Origin: Erinaceus europaeus | Lineage: Eukaryota > Chordata > Mammalia > Eulipotyphla > Erinaceidae | Direction of reading: 5' to 3' | Length of the DNA: 64,000 nucleotides | Assembly: GCF_950295315.1 (NCBI RefSeq) | Contig: NC_080172.1 | Span: forward strand, 82,789,118-82,853,117 | Shown: in pieces, positions 53,338 through 63,879 of the stretch | How positions within the stretch are numbered: position 1 is the stretch's first letter | Layout of the letters: every line of letters starts with the position of its first letter | Notes under the pieces: generated by a model | What the model was told of the DNA's origin: nothing | What the model saw: the letters and a program-made list of their open reading frames with translations, nothing else | Database searches by the model: none | Position numbers and translations under genes: made by a program

Positions 53338-53546
53338 TCCTTTTTTAAATATTTTTGTTTATTATTGGATAGAGACAGAAATTGAAGGGGGGAAAGAGAG
53401 AGAGAGAAGGAAAAAGACAGACACCTGTAGCTCTGTTTCACTACTCATGAGTTTTTCCCCCTGCAGGTGGGGACCAGGGGCTTGAACCTGGGTCCTTGTG
53501 CACTGTAATGTGTGTACTTAACCACATGCACCACCATCTGCCCCCC
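53338..53546 (-). repeat. SINE-B
   Basis: ATTATTGGATAGAGACAGAA to GCACCACCATCTGCCCCC. GATTTTCCTTTTTT is the target motif. Confidence 0.92.
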
Positions 53547-54114
53547 CCCTATTATTTTTTCAAGTGCCCTAAAACTCACCAAAACCCACACTTGTTCCTC
53601 AATTCCTTCTCCAAGCTGCTCACTTGCACTTTGCTCTTAACTTGATTGTAGTTCCAAGGGCCCAAGCCACATACCTAACCCCCCAGACATTGTCCTGCCT
53701 GTAGAGTCACCACTGTTTGGTTTTTCTACTCTTCTGTTTGCTTTTGTCCTTGCACCCTGTGAAAATATTTGTGGCTCTGCATTGGGAAGTTTGAAAGAGC
53801 ATACTTTTCATCACCATGTTTCATTAAGGTGCCCACAGCAAGAAAGTGTTGGGAGGTGAGAATCAGCTTTCCTTAGTGCTATCTGTTCCCTATATGTGGG
53901 CTGATTTCACTATAAAATAATATGGAAATAAATATGAGCCCTTATGTTCAGATATTATGCAGAGAAATTCACCTACTAGCCTATGACTTACTGATATGAG
54001 GGAATAAATACAAACAGTCAGCTTCCTTGTTTCATACCAGTACAGTTCTAGGGTTCTTCCTTGCTCCCTGGGATCAGGTCAGATCCTCGAGACCACATCC
54101 TTACCTGGTCTACT
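53547..54114. other. DBT intron 5, unique part
   Basis: No gene or repeat recognised in 568 bp. Confidence 0.45.
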
Positions 54115-54124
54115 CTTTCCTTAT

Positions 54125-54433
54125 TTTTCCTTCCTTCCTTCCATCCTTCCTTCCTTCCTTCCTTCCTTCCTTCCTTCCTTTCTTCCTTCCTTCCTTCGCC
54201 TCCAGTGTTATCATTGGGCTTCAGTGCCAGCACTATAAATCCACTGCTCCTGGCAGCCATTTTCCCATTTTATTGGATAGGACAGAGAGAAATTGAGAGG
54301 GGAGAGGGGGGAATAGAAAGGGAAAGAGAAAGACCCCCTGCAGGTGGGGAGTGGGGCTCAAACCCACACTTCCTCGCATGAGTCCTTACTTTGTATTATG
54401 AGAGCTTAACTGAGTGCATCACTGCATGGCCCC
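54125..54433 (-). repeat. SINE-A long form with (CTTC)n tail
   Basis: The (CTTC)n run at 54125-54196 replaces the A-tail. Then GCCTCCAGTGTTATCATTGG to ATCACTGCATGGCCCC. Confidence 0.92.
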
Positions 54434-54821
54434 TATTCCCCCCCACACACACACACACACTTTCCTGCCTCTTCCATTCCTAGTAAAGACTGATGATGAA
54501 CTAATCAATCACATGTGGCCAAATCTGTCTCAAGCTGTATGTATTTCTGGACACCTGTTGCTAGTATTTACAAGTACTCAATAAATAGTTAACAAGATTC
54601 TAAAAAGAATAAAAACATACTTATCAACTATTACAATTAATAAGCCCACAATTTTCTTCTAATCTCTCAGAGAACTTTAAATACAACTATCATTTTTCAG
54701 TAACAGGCATTTTTTTCTTTCATCACAATTTGAGCTGTCTCATAGGATAGATGGTTAACTCTTTATAGATGCAGCTGTATATTTTTCAGCAATCTCACAC
54801 TTAAACAGTAAGAAAACTTAC
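54434..54821. other. DBT intron 5 next to exon 5
   Basis: CACACACACACACAC at 54453-54471. The segment from about 54754 is also found at 58085 as part of the exon 5 partial duplication. Confidence 0.7.
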
Positions 54822-54943
54822 GTTGTTTTCCATTGCCAGGCGGCGAACTGCTGGAGTGGCTAATGTTTTTTGGCCCTTTATCTCTTGGTGTGTGTGCTCA
54901 TCATGGGACACAGCAGGAGTTTCAACAACATCTTCTTCTGAAT
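54822..54943 (-). CDS. DBT: DBT coding exon 5: linker and start of subunit-binding domain
   Basis: This 122-bp exon begins with two bases completing an Asp codon and encodes 40 residues. They start with an acidic linker ([20 protein letters not shown]) and run into [15 protein letters not shown], the first helix of the peripheral subunit-binding domain finished by exon 6. Acceptor TTACCAG, donor GTAAGT. The lipoyl domain and transit peptide are upstream and not in this window. Confidence 0.97.
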
Positions 54944-54974
54944 CTGGTAACAAAGTAAAATGTTACTTCTTAGT

Positions 54975-55196
54975 TGAAAAATATATGATTTTAAAAATTA
55001 TTTATGTATTTATTATCAGATAGAGACAGAGAGAAATTGAGAGGGGAGGGGGAGAAAGAGAAAGAAAAAGAGAGACACCTGCAGCCCTGCATCACCACTT
55101 GTGAAGTTTTCCCCTGCAGGTGGGGACTAGGAACTTGAACCTGGGTCCTTGCACTGTGATGTGTGTGCTCAACCAGGTGTGCCACCACCGGGCCCT
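54975..55196 (-). repeat. SINE-B
   Basis: TTATTATCAGATAGAGACAG to GTGCCACCACCGGGCCC. GTATGATTTT-type flanks repeat. Confidence 0.93.
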
Positions 55197-55589
55197 GAAA
55201 GTATGATTTTTTAAAAAAAATGTTGGAGTCTTAAATAAGAGTTTCTTCCAAAAATAGTAAATGTTGTATTTTAAAGATTTTTCCAATATATGACATACAC
55301 AATAGAGGAATAACATGAAATATGAAACAAATGTGAAATAAATTAAATGTGAAATGAATTATATGAAAGAAGTACGTAAAGTCTATGATAAGTAATTTAA
55401 GATAGCATAACATCAAACAAGTGAAACAACATAGGCCCAAACTATGCTCTCAAGATACTATCCTATCCTGTCTCCTTAGGGTTCAGTCATATTCTTAAGT
55501 TATATAACTTAATTTAAAGCAGAAAGGTATGTTTCCTCCCTCAACTAATAAATCTATGATAAATGAAAAAAGAGATTTCATGTTAGCTC
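55197..55589. other. DBT intron 4, unique part
   Basis: AT-rich intron, nothing recognised. Confidence 0.45.
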
Positions 55590-55812
55590 TAATTCCCCAT
55601 ATTCATCAGAGAAGCAATTACAGAAGCCAGACCTCCCACCTTCTGCACCCCATAATGATCCCGGGTCCACGCTTCCAGAGGGATTAAGAGTAGGAAAGCT
55701 GTCAGGGGAGGGGATGGGACATGGAACTCTGGCGGTGGGAATTGTGTGGAATTTTAACCCTCTTATCCTATGGTCTTGTCAATATTTCCATTTTATAAAT
55801 AAATTAAAAAGA
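55590..55812 (+). repeat. Rep-E
   Basis: AGCAATTACAGAAGCCAGAC to ATTTTATAAATAAATTAAAA, 5' truncated. Confidence 0.92.
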
Positions 55813-56261
55813 AAAAAGTTAGCTTTAATTCATGCCTGGGTTAAACTATGATCTAATTAGACATTCCAACATTTTGTGAGATGATATAAAGATTGGACTC
55901 TGATCTATCCTAGCAGCTTCATGAATTTGAATAGCTCCCCTGAACATAACTGAAGCTTTCAGTTTCTATTAACTTTGGCATTTAAACAACTTTATCTTCA
56001 TTTTGTGCAGTCATTAAACATGTGTGATTTGTGAACACCAATATTGGATGACTATCTTTTATCTAATGGTTTCTTCATCAATAAAAATAGAAACTGAAAT
56101 CCATCCTCAGAAGTTCTGTGGCTTTTAAATTTATAACATAAAATTCTAATCTAAATTTAAAAGATAGCTCTTGCTCTCCTAGCTTCAGCTGAGGGAGGGG
56201 GTGTGGGGGTGTGTAAGTAAGGATCTCTTTCTCTCTCTCTCCATCTCTCTCTCTCTCTCCT
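55813..56261. other. DBT intron 4 before the H3 pseudogene
   Basis: A CT-dinucleotide run at 56230-56260 abuts the pseudogene; the rest is unrecognised. Confidence 0.45.
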
Positions 56262-56493
56262 GTGGCTCCAACAAAGCAGACCATTTGCAAACCAATTGGT
56301 GGTAAAGCACAGAGGAAGCAACTGGCTACAAAAGTTCACCCTCCACTGGAGGGGTGAAGAAACCTGTTACAGGCCTGGTACTGTGGCCGCGTGAAATTAG
56401 ATGTTATCAGAAATCCACTGAACTTCTGATTCGTAAACTCCCATTTCAACGTCTGGTGCAGGAGATTACACAGGACTTTAAAACACATCTGCT

Positions 56494-56619
56494 TGAGGAC
56501 CTAGTGGGGGTTGTATTATTATACGGAAAACTGGGAAATGCTATGCATGTACAAACTATTGTATTTACTGTTGAATGTAAAACATTAATTCCCCAATAAA
56601 GAAATTTAAAAAAAAACAT
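56494..56619 (+). mobile_element. L1 3' fragment inside the H3 pseudogene
   Basis: TTGAGGACCTAGTGGGGGTT to AATAAAGAAATTTAAAAAAA, 5' truncated to about 125 bp. TSD TAAAACACATCTGCT at 56479-56493 and 56619-56633. Confidence 0.97.
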
Positions 56620-56977
56620 AAAACACATCTGCTCTTGCAGACTGCTGCTATTGGAGCTTTGCAAGAGACAAGTGAGGCCTATTTAGTTGGTCTTTTCGAA
56701 GACATCAATCTGTGTGCTATCCTTGTCAAACATGTAACAATTATGCCAAGACATTCAGCTAGCATGCTGTGTACGTGGACAATGTGCTTAAGAATCCACT
56801 ATGATGAGAAACATTTCCCTGAAAAAAAATCTTTCTCTTTTTTCTGTTACCAGTACTTCTGAATGTTAGGGATTCCCCCCCCCCCCCCATAGGTGTCAAA
56901 GATACATAAGTATATAACTGCAAGTGGGAAATAGGGAACAGAAATCAGGTATTGGAAATTTTTTTCCATTTTCATTT

Positions 56978-57254
56978 GTGATTTTTTTTTTTTTTTTTGC
57001 TGGGGCTTGGTGCCAGCAGTATGAATGCACTGCTCCTGGCAGCCATTTTTTTCCCTATCTCCCTCCCCCCCATTTTTTATTAGATAGGACACAGAAATTG
57101 AGAGAGGATGGGGAGATAGAGAAAGATAGACACCTGCAGATTTGCTTCACCGCTTGTGAAGTGGACCACTTGAAGGTGAGGAGTGGGAGCTCCAACCCTA
57201 CTCCTTGAGCTTGGTAACATGTGGGTTTAACCAGGTGCTCTACCGCCTGGCTTC
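56978..57254 (-). repeat. SINE-A in the H3 pseudogene 3' UTR
   Basis: T-run at 56982-56998, GCTGGGGCTTGGTGCCAGCA to GCTCTACCGCCTGGCTTCC. Confidence 0.9.
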
Positions 57255-57407
57255 CTTGTGTGTGAATTTTTACTATAAATGCGGGGACAAAAGAAAGCAT
57301 TACTGCAAGTCAATATGTTTCAGTGAACAAGTTTCAGCAATTCAACTCTGTAATAATTATAAATAAACCTGTTAAATTTTTCTGAACAATACCAGCATTT
57401 GGATTTT

Positions 57408-57662
57408 TTCTTAATATTTATTTATTCCCTTTTGTTGCCCTTGTTGTTTTGTTGTTGTTATTGACATCGTTGTTGGATAGGACAGAGAGAAATGGAGAGA
57501 GGAGAAGACAGAGGGGGGAGAGAAAGACATCTGCAGACCTGCTTTACCGCCTGTAAAGTGACTCCCCTGCAGGTGGGGATCTGGGGGCTAGAACCGGGAT
57601 CCTTATACTGGTCCTTGCACTGCGCCACTTGCGCTTAACGACTGCACTACTGCCCAACTCCC
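57408..57662 (-). repeat. SINE-A in the H3 pseudogene 3' UTR
   Basis: TTCTTAATATTTATTTATTC to CTACTGCCCAACTCCC. CAGCATTTGGATTT and CAGAATTTGGATTT flank it as a TSD. Confidence 0.95.
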
Positions 57663-57764
57663 AGAATTTGGATTTAAAAAAAAAAAGTAAATTTCTTATT
57701 GATGGCAACTGAATGGTGTTTGATTCTACCCATTCACTATACTTTCTGAGCTGTCCTGCATGGA

Positions 57765-57972
57765 AGTAAATATTTTTTCTTTATTTTTTTTTCTTTTTCT
57801 TTATTATTGGATAGCGACAGAGGGGAAGGGGAGAAAAAGAGGGAGAGAGAGAGAGCAACCTGCAACTCTACTTCACTACTCAAGAAGCTTTCCCCCTCCA
57901 GGGGGGACCAGAACACTGGTCTTAGCACACTGTAGTTGGTGCACTTAACCAGGTGTGCCACTGCCTGGCTCC
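57765..57972 (-). repeat. SINE-B in the H3 pseudogene 3' UTR
   Basis: TTATTATTGGATAGCGACAG to GTGCCACTGCCTGGCTCC. H3-3A UTR text (CATGGTTTTAATGTTGTCTG) resumes after it. Confidence 0.93.
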
Positions 57973-58084
57973 AAGTACATGGTTTTAATGTTGTCTGTCT
58001 TCTGTGCTGTTCCTGTTAAGTTTGCCACTAAAATACATTAAATTATTTAAAAACTTAATGACATAATAAGACATCTGAGTGTTC

Positions 58085-58199
58085 AGCTCTCTTTGTAGAT
58101 GCACCTGTATACTTTTTAGCAATCACACACTTAGCTAGTAAGAAAACTTACATTGTTTTTCCATTGCCTGGCAGAGAACTGCTGGAGTAGCTAATGTTT
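58085..58199 (-). pseudogene. Partial duplicate of DBT exon 5 and its donor
   Basis: About 115 bp matches 54754-54867. It comprises the 3' part of exon 5 (minus strand ACATTAGCTACTCCAGCAGT), the splice donor AATGTAAGTTTTC and downstream intron. One extra A in the GGAAAAACA run shifts the frame, and several residues differ. The acceptor side of the exon is absent. It lies upstream of the real exon in transcription order, just past the H3-3A pseudogene 3' end. Confidence 0.9.
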
Positions 58200-58231
58200 A
58201 ATTTAAATGCTGTGGAAGATTTTATTTTTAT

Positions 58232-58527
58232 TTATTTATTTATTTTAGGTATTCTTTTAAAATATTTATTTATTTATTCTTTTTGTTGCCTTTTTTATTG
58301 TTGTAGTTATTATTGATGTCGTTGTTATTGGATAGGACAGAGAGAAATGGAGAGAGGAGGGGAAGACAGAGCGGGGAGAGAAAGATAGACACCTGCAGAC
58401 CTGCTTCACTGCTTGTGAAGCGACTCCCCTGCAGGTGGGGAGCCGGGGACTCGAATCGGGATCCTTAAGCTGGTCCTTGCTCTTTGCACCACCTGCGTTT
58501 AACCCACTGCGCTACAGCCCAACTCCC
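58232..58527 (-). repeat. SINE-A with 18-bp TSD
   Basis: TTTAAAATATTTATTTATTT to CTACAGCCCAACTCCC. TSD GGAAGATTTTATTTTTAT at 58214-58231 and 58528-58545. Confidence 0.97.
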
Positions 58528-58545
58528 GGAAGATTTTATTTTTAT

Positions 58546-58854
58546 AAATACTGTTAATTTAGTTGTTCTGTTCACTAATTTGAGAGTACAGTCGGACTTC
58601 CAGTAACAATGCTGTGTTATAATGATGAGGGAAAACATCAATTACTGACCAGGGCTGTTGTGAGGAATTTCTTCCCAAGTCCCAAAGGTTTCCTCTGCTT
58701 CTCCAATTTCCTCCAGCATTCTCCCTAATGTGTGTATTAGGTTCCATAGATGGCTACATTGTCGCAGTCTGAGGGATCGTGCATACATGTTTTTAAACAC
58801 ATTAATTTTTAAGTGAGTCTTTTTCTAAGTCTCTTTCTGAATTCTATTTACTTA
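58546..58854. other. DBT intron 4, unique part
   Basis: Nothing recognised. Confidence 0.45.
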
Positions 58855-58857
58855 TTA

Positions 58858-59385
58858 ATTTATTTTTTAATTTTTATTTATAAAAAGGAAACACTGACAA
58901 AAATCATAGGATAAGAGGGGTACAACTCTACACACATAATTTCCACCACCAAAATCCATATCCCATCCCCTTCCCTGCTAGCTTTCCTATTCTTTTTTAT
59001 TTTACTTAATTTTTAAAATATTTATTTATTCCCTTTTGTTGCCCTTGTTGTTTTATTGCTGTAGATATTATTGTTGTTGATGTCGTCATTGTGGGATAGG
59101 ACAGAGAGAAATGGAACGGGGAGGGGAAGTCAGAGAGGGGGAGGGAAAGACAGACACCTGCAGACCTGCTTCACTGCTTGTGAAGCAACTCCCCTGCAGG
59201 TGGGGAGCCAGTGGCTCCAACCAGGATCCTTATGCTGGTCCTTGTGCTTTGCACCACGTGTGCTTAACCCGCTGAGCTACTGCCTGACTCCCAGCTTTCC
59301 TATTCTTTATCCTTCTGGGAGTATAGACCCAGGGTCATGATGGGGTGCAGAAGGTGGAAGGTTTGCCTTCTGTAATTGCTTATTT
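58858..59385 (-). repeat. Rep-E split by SINE-A
   Basis: Left part 58858-58995 (GACAAAAATCATAGGATAAG) and right part 59293-59385 (GTGCAGAAGGTGGAAGGTTT). Confidence 0.93.
58996..59292 (-). repeat. SINE-A nested in Rep-E
   Basis: Complete. TSD AGCTTTCCTATTCTTT at 58980-58995 and 59293-59308, so Rep-E predates this SINE. Confidence 0.97.
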
Positions 59386-59490
59386 ATTTTTTTAACCAGA
59401 GCATTGCTCAGCTCTGGCTTATGGATTGAATCTGGGACTTTGGAGCCTCAGGCATGAAAGTCTCTTTGCATAACCATTATGCCTGCTAGT
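59386..59490 (-). repeat. SINE-D
   Basis: AACCAGAGCATTGCTCAGCT to CATAACCATTATGCC. Confidence 0.88.
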
Positions 59491-59660
59491 CTTTTTTTAT
59501 AAAATATTTATGTTAATGAGAGAGATAGAGAAAGAAAAAGAGACAGAGCACAGAGTACTGCTCAGTTCTGGCTTATGGTGGTGGTGGGGATTGAACCTGG
59601 GACTTTAGAGTATCAGGCATGAAAGTCTTTTGCATAACCATTATGCTATCTCCTCAGCCC
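59491..59660 (-). repeat. SINE-D with extended tail side
   Basis: GTTAATGAGAGAGATAGAGA, GTACTGCTCAGTTCTGGCTT to GCTATCTCCTCAGCCCC. Tandem with the previous one. Confidence 0.9.
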
Positions 59661-59809
59661 CGTGCACACATTTTTATGAATATGCTTCTTGATGAAAGAG
59701 TATATTGTCCAGGGTTGGTTCCTGTCTTCTGTCTTGACCTACTGAGACAGGCTCTAGCCACTTTTGACCTGGAATAGGAATAAGCAGCTGAAAAAAAAAA
59801 TGAGTACAG

Positions 59810-59970
59810 GGCTGGGAGATAGTTCACCTCAGAGCATCCACCTAACTGCACAATACCCTGGTCTTGAGCCCTGGCACCACACCGGAGCAGCCAGGAGAGA
59901 ACTCAGGAGGGTGAAACAGTACTCTGGTATCTCTCCTCTATCTCTGTCTTTGCCCCTCTTCTCTCTTAAG
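59810..59970 (+). repeat. Diverged SINE-like variant
   Basis: GGCTGGGAGATAGTTCACCT and AGCCCTGGCACCACACCGGA, the same variant as 45910-46040. Confidence 0.65.
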
Positions 59971-59998
59971 TATAAAGAACTTTTAAAATCTGCCCAAG

Positions 59999-60290
59999 GG
60001 AGTCAGATGGTAGCGCAGCAGGTTAAGTGCAGGTGGCGCCAGCATAAGCATCCGGGTTCCAGCCTCCCCCCCACCCCCCGCCCTGCAAAAGAGTCACTTC
60101 ACAAGCAGTGAAACAGATCTGCAGGAGTCTTTCTCTTCCCTTCTCTGTCTTCCCCTCCTCTCTTCATTTCTCTGTCCTGTCCAACAACGACCACATCAAT
60201 AACAACAACAACAACAATAACTACAATAACAATAATAACATTAAAAAAAAATGGCAACAAAAGGGAATAAATATTTTTTAAAAAACTGCC
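59999..60290 (+). repeat. SINE-A
   Basis: GGGAGTCAGATGGTAGCGCA to AATAAATATTTTTTAAA. CTGCCCAAG borders both ends. Confidence 0.93.
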
Positions 60291-60502
60291 CAAGAAGATT
60301 CATGGGCACTGGCATCTCACTTGTGTGAAGTCCTACCTTAGGTTCAGTCCATAGCAATTAAAAAAAAAAAAAAGGAAGAGGAGAAGAAATGAATACAAAT
60401 TATTAAATTATTATTTATTATATAAATATTTGAAGATATCATCTAGAACTTTGGAAAAGAATTGTGACAAGAAATATGTTGCAGAAACATAACTATTTAT
60501 AG

Positions 60503-60765
60503 GGGCAGGGCAGTAGCACATCCAGTTTACTGTATGTTATCGTAAACAAGGGTCTGGGTTCAAGCCCTGATTGCTCACATGCAGGAAGAATGCATCATGA
60601 GCAGTGAAAAACATCTGTAATTGTATTATCTTTCTCCCTTTCTATATCCCTGTTCTCTTTCAATTTCTCTCTGTTCTATCTAACAATGGCTGCCAGGAAA
60701 GATGTATTTATAGTACAGAAACTAAGCCCCAGAAATAACCTTGCTGACAATAAAAAAGAAAAACT
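60503..60765 (+). repeat. SINE-A/B long form, diverged
   Basis: GGGCAGGGCAGTAGCACATC, GGTCTGGGTTCAAGCCCTGA, long block ending ATAACCTTGCTGACAAT. Confidence 0.8.
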
Positions 60766-60899
60766 TAACTATTGATATAAATTTAGCTTACAATAAAACT
60801 GGTTTCACTGTAGTTTATTTCACTTAAAGCTATCATTTCCAAGAACCTATTTATCACATTGAGGACTTACTGATAACCTAAGGCTATTAGCAGGTAATT

Positions 60900-61094
60900 G
60901 GGATGCATTGGATCGACCTTCTCGTGGTGCATCCTGTGAGTACCCATTCACTGGGGAAACTGACGATCCTTCCTAGCCGACTGAATCCACATGGATCCCA
61001 GTCACTTTCAAAGCCAGCAACAAGCAGCTCCTGACAGCTTTCAACCTGACCTACGTTGACTGGCTACGGAAGAAGGGCAAACACTAGAAGAAGA
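60900..61094 (+). mobile_element. GAA-tailed retroposon, longest copy
   Basis: A 195-bp unit from GGGATGCATTGGATCGACC through ACTGAATCCACATGGATCCC to CACTAGAAGAAGAAG. TSD AGCAGGTAATT at 60889-60899 and 61095-61105. It matches the copies at 27194-27380 and 24362-24417 and has no poly(A). One frame reads VTFKASNKQLLTAFNLTYVD then WLRKKGK and a stop right before the GAA tail, the layout of a reverse-transcriptase-family LINE (RTE-like) 3' end. Confidence 0.88.
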
Positions 61095-61202
61095 AGCAGG
61101 TAATTTTGAAATCTTGAAAAATGTTTCTGAGAGCACTAAATTGGCAAAGTCTGCTGTTTGGAAATCACTACTGATTAGCAGAAGGTGTAAGAATTAGTAA
61201 AT

Positions 61203-61372
61203 TTGACCTGGGGAGACAGCATAATGGTTATGTGAAAGACTTTCACACATGAGGCTCTGATGTCCCAGGTTCAGTCTCCAGCACCATAATAAGCCAGAGC
61301 TGAGCAGTGCTCTAGTCTGTCTCTCTGTGTACCTTTCTCTTTGTATCCCTTTCTCATTAAAAAATAAAATAT
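61203..61372 (+). repeat. SINE-D
   Basis: GGGGAGACAGCATAATGGTT, CATAATAAGCCAGAGCTGAG to AAAAAATAAAAT. Confidence 0.92.
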
Positions 61373-61374
61373 TC

Positions 61375-62202
<828 letters not shown>

Positions 62203-62286
62203 CAAAAAAAATATTAAAAAGTGATTTAGTAAATTAGAGACTAGATCTAAACATCAGCAGACAAAGAGACTTCACTTCACATTCAT

Positions 62287-62388
62287 GCCTTAAAATATTT
62301 ATGAAAGAACCAGAGAGCATCACTCTGGCATATGTGGTCCTGGATATTGAACCTGGAATTCCATGCACTTTATCCTGCCTCCCAGATT
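62287..62388 (-). repeat. SINE-C, diverged
   Basis: TATTTATGAAAGAACCAGAG to TATCCTGCCTCCCAG. Confidence 0.7.
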
Positions 62389-62507
62389 ACAACATTCACT
62401 TCTAAGCAAATAAATGTAACTGCTACAACAATGGAAAGGTAGTCTATTCATTTTCTCCTTACTAGTCTTTGAACTTAACTGATGTAGCCTTTAAAACTCT
62501 CCTATAG

Positions 62508-62757
62508 GGGGAGTTGGGCTGTAGTGCAGTGGGTTTAAGCGCAGGTGCTGCAAAGCACAAGGACTGGTTTAAGAATCCGGTTCAAGCCCTGGCTCCTCAC
62601 CTGCAGGGGTGTCTCTTCACAAGCGGTGAAGCAGGTCTGCAGGTGTCTGTCTTTCTCTCCCCCTCTCTGTCTTCCCCCACCTCTCTCTATTTCTCTCTGT
62701 CCTATCCAACAATGACAACAATAATAATAAAAACTACAACAATAAACTTTTAAAAAT
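62508..62757 (+). repeat. SINE-A
   Basis: GGGGAGTTGGGCTGTAGTGC to CTACAACAATAAAC. ACTCTCCTATA and ATTCTCCTACA flank it. Confidence 0.93.
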
Positions 62758-62872
62758 TCTCCTACAGGGTAAGGAAAAAGAGAAAATCTTGTATTATGCA
62801 TGAAGGGTTGCAGAGCATTCCAGCCTCATAATGATTATTTTGAGCTGTAGGCAGTTAAAAAACAGCAAATAT

Positions 62873-63166
62873 AGGAGTTGGGCGGTAGTGGGGTAGGTTA
62901 AGTGCACATGGCACAAAGCGTAAGAACGGGCTTAAGGATCCCGGTTTGAGCCCCCAGCTCCCCACCTGAAAGGAGTCACTTCACAAGCAGTGAAGCAGGT
63001 CTGCAGGTGTCTTCTATCTTTCTCTCCCCCTCTCTGTCATCCCCCATCTCTTTCTATGTCTCTCTGTTCTATCCAACAATAACGACAACAACAATAATAA
63101 CTACAACAATAAAACAACAAGGGCAACAAAAGGTAATAAATATTTTTTAAAAAATACATAAAAAAG
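62873..63166 (+). repeat. SINE-A with TSD
   Basis: GGAGTTGGGCGGTAGTGGGG to AATAAATATTTTTTAAAA. TSD CAGCAAATATA on both sides. Confidence 0.94.
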
Positions 63167-63167
63167 A

Positions 63168-63418
63168 CCCAGCAAATATAAGGGCAGGTTATCTCTCGCC
63201 ACATCTCTAAAAACAAGGAAAAAATTGTCAAGAGAGAGGCCTCTTCTCAGCAGTGTATTGTGCACGCTGAGGTCCTGAGTTAATTTCCTATTCAAGGATG
63301 GAGAGAGTAAATTTGCAAATAAAGCTATACTAACTAAACACTAAATATGAGTGATTTGAATTAGTAAAAACATTAAACTGTGAAACTGTAATATTCTTAG
63401 GCATTTCAGTAACTATTT
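63168..63418. other. DBT intron 4, unique part
   Basis: Nothing recognised. Confidence 0.45.
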
Positions 63419-63419
63419 C

Positions 63420-63602
63420 TTTTTTTAATTATATTTACTTATTGGACAATGACAAATAGAAATAATTGATAGGGAGAGACAGAGACACATGCAGCCCTGC
63501 TTTGCCACTCACAAAGCATTCCCCACTGCAGGTGGGGACGGGGGTGGGGCTCCAAGCCCGGTCCTTGCGCATTGTTGCTATGTGCGCTCAGCCAGGTGTA
63601 CT
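63420..63602 (-). repeat. SINE-B
   Basis: TTACTTATTGGACAATGACA to GTGCGCTCAGCCAGGTGTA, head partly lost. Confidence 0.85.
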
Positions 63603-63878
63603 CTATAACCATTTCTAAGAATTCATTTAAATGGTTTTTTTTTTTTTTGTTCTTGTTGTTGTTTTCTGTCATCCCAGGTACTTCATTCCTCCAGGATGAC
63701 TTTTTTCAGATGGAAGCTTCTGCCAGTGTGGTTGGGGGGCTGAACTGGAACCTGAATTGTACACCAAAGTGATATGGGGGAAATTCTCCCGAGGGAAATG
63801 CTTTCAAATACTAAACCATTTAAAGGTGCTTGAAAAGAATATGCTTTCTTATTTTATTTATTTATTTTTTATTATTTA
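63603..63878. other. Intronic sequence, unassigned
   Basis: ACTTCATTCCTCCAGGATGA and GTTGGGGGGCTGAACTGGAA are not recognised. DBT exon 4 was looked for here and not seen. Confidence 0.4.
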
Positions 63879-63879
63879 A

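Larger units (their letters stand above)
56262..58040 (+). pseudogene. Histone H3.3 (H3-3A-type) processed pseudogene with insertions
   Basis: Intronless H3 coding text starts at 56262, where the ATG has become GTG, and ends with a TAA at 56789-56791 after a degenerate [12 protein letters not shown]. The clearest segment is [20 protein letters not shown] near 56398, and a second is [20 protein letters not shown] near 56646. A premature stop and frameshift lie near 56353. The 3' UTR (GAATCCACTATGATGAGAAA, then CAGTGAACAAGTTTCAGCAA) matches the long H3-3A 3' UTR as I recall it, so the parent is H3-3A, not a replication-dependent H3. An L1 fragment and three SINEs interrupt it. Confidence 0.93.
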
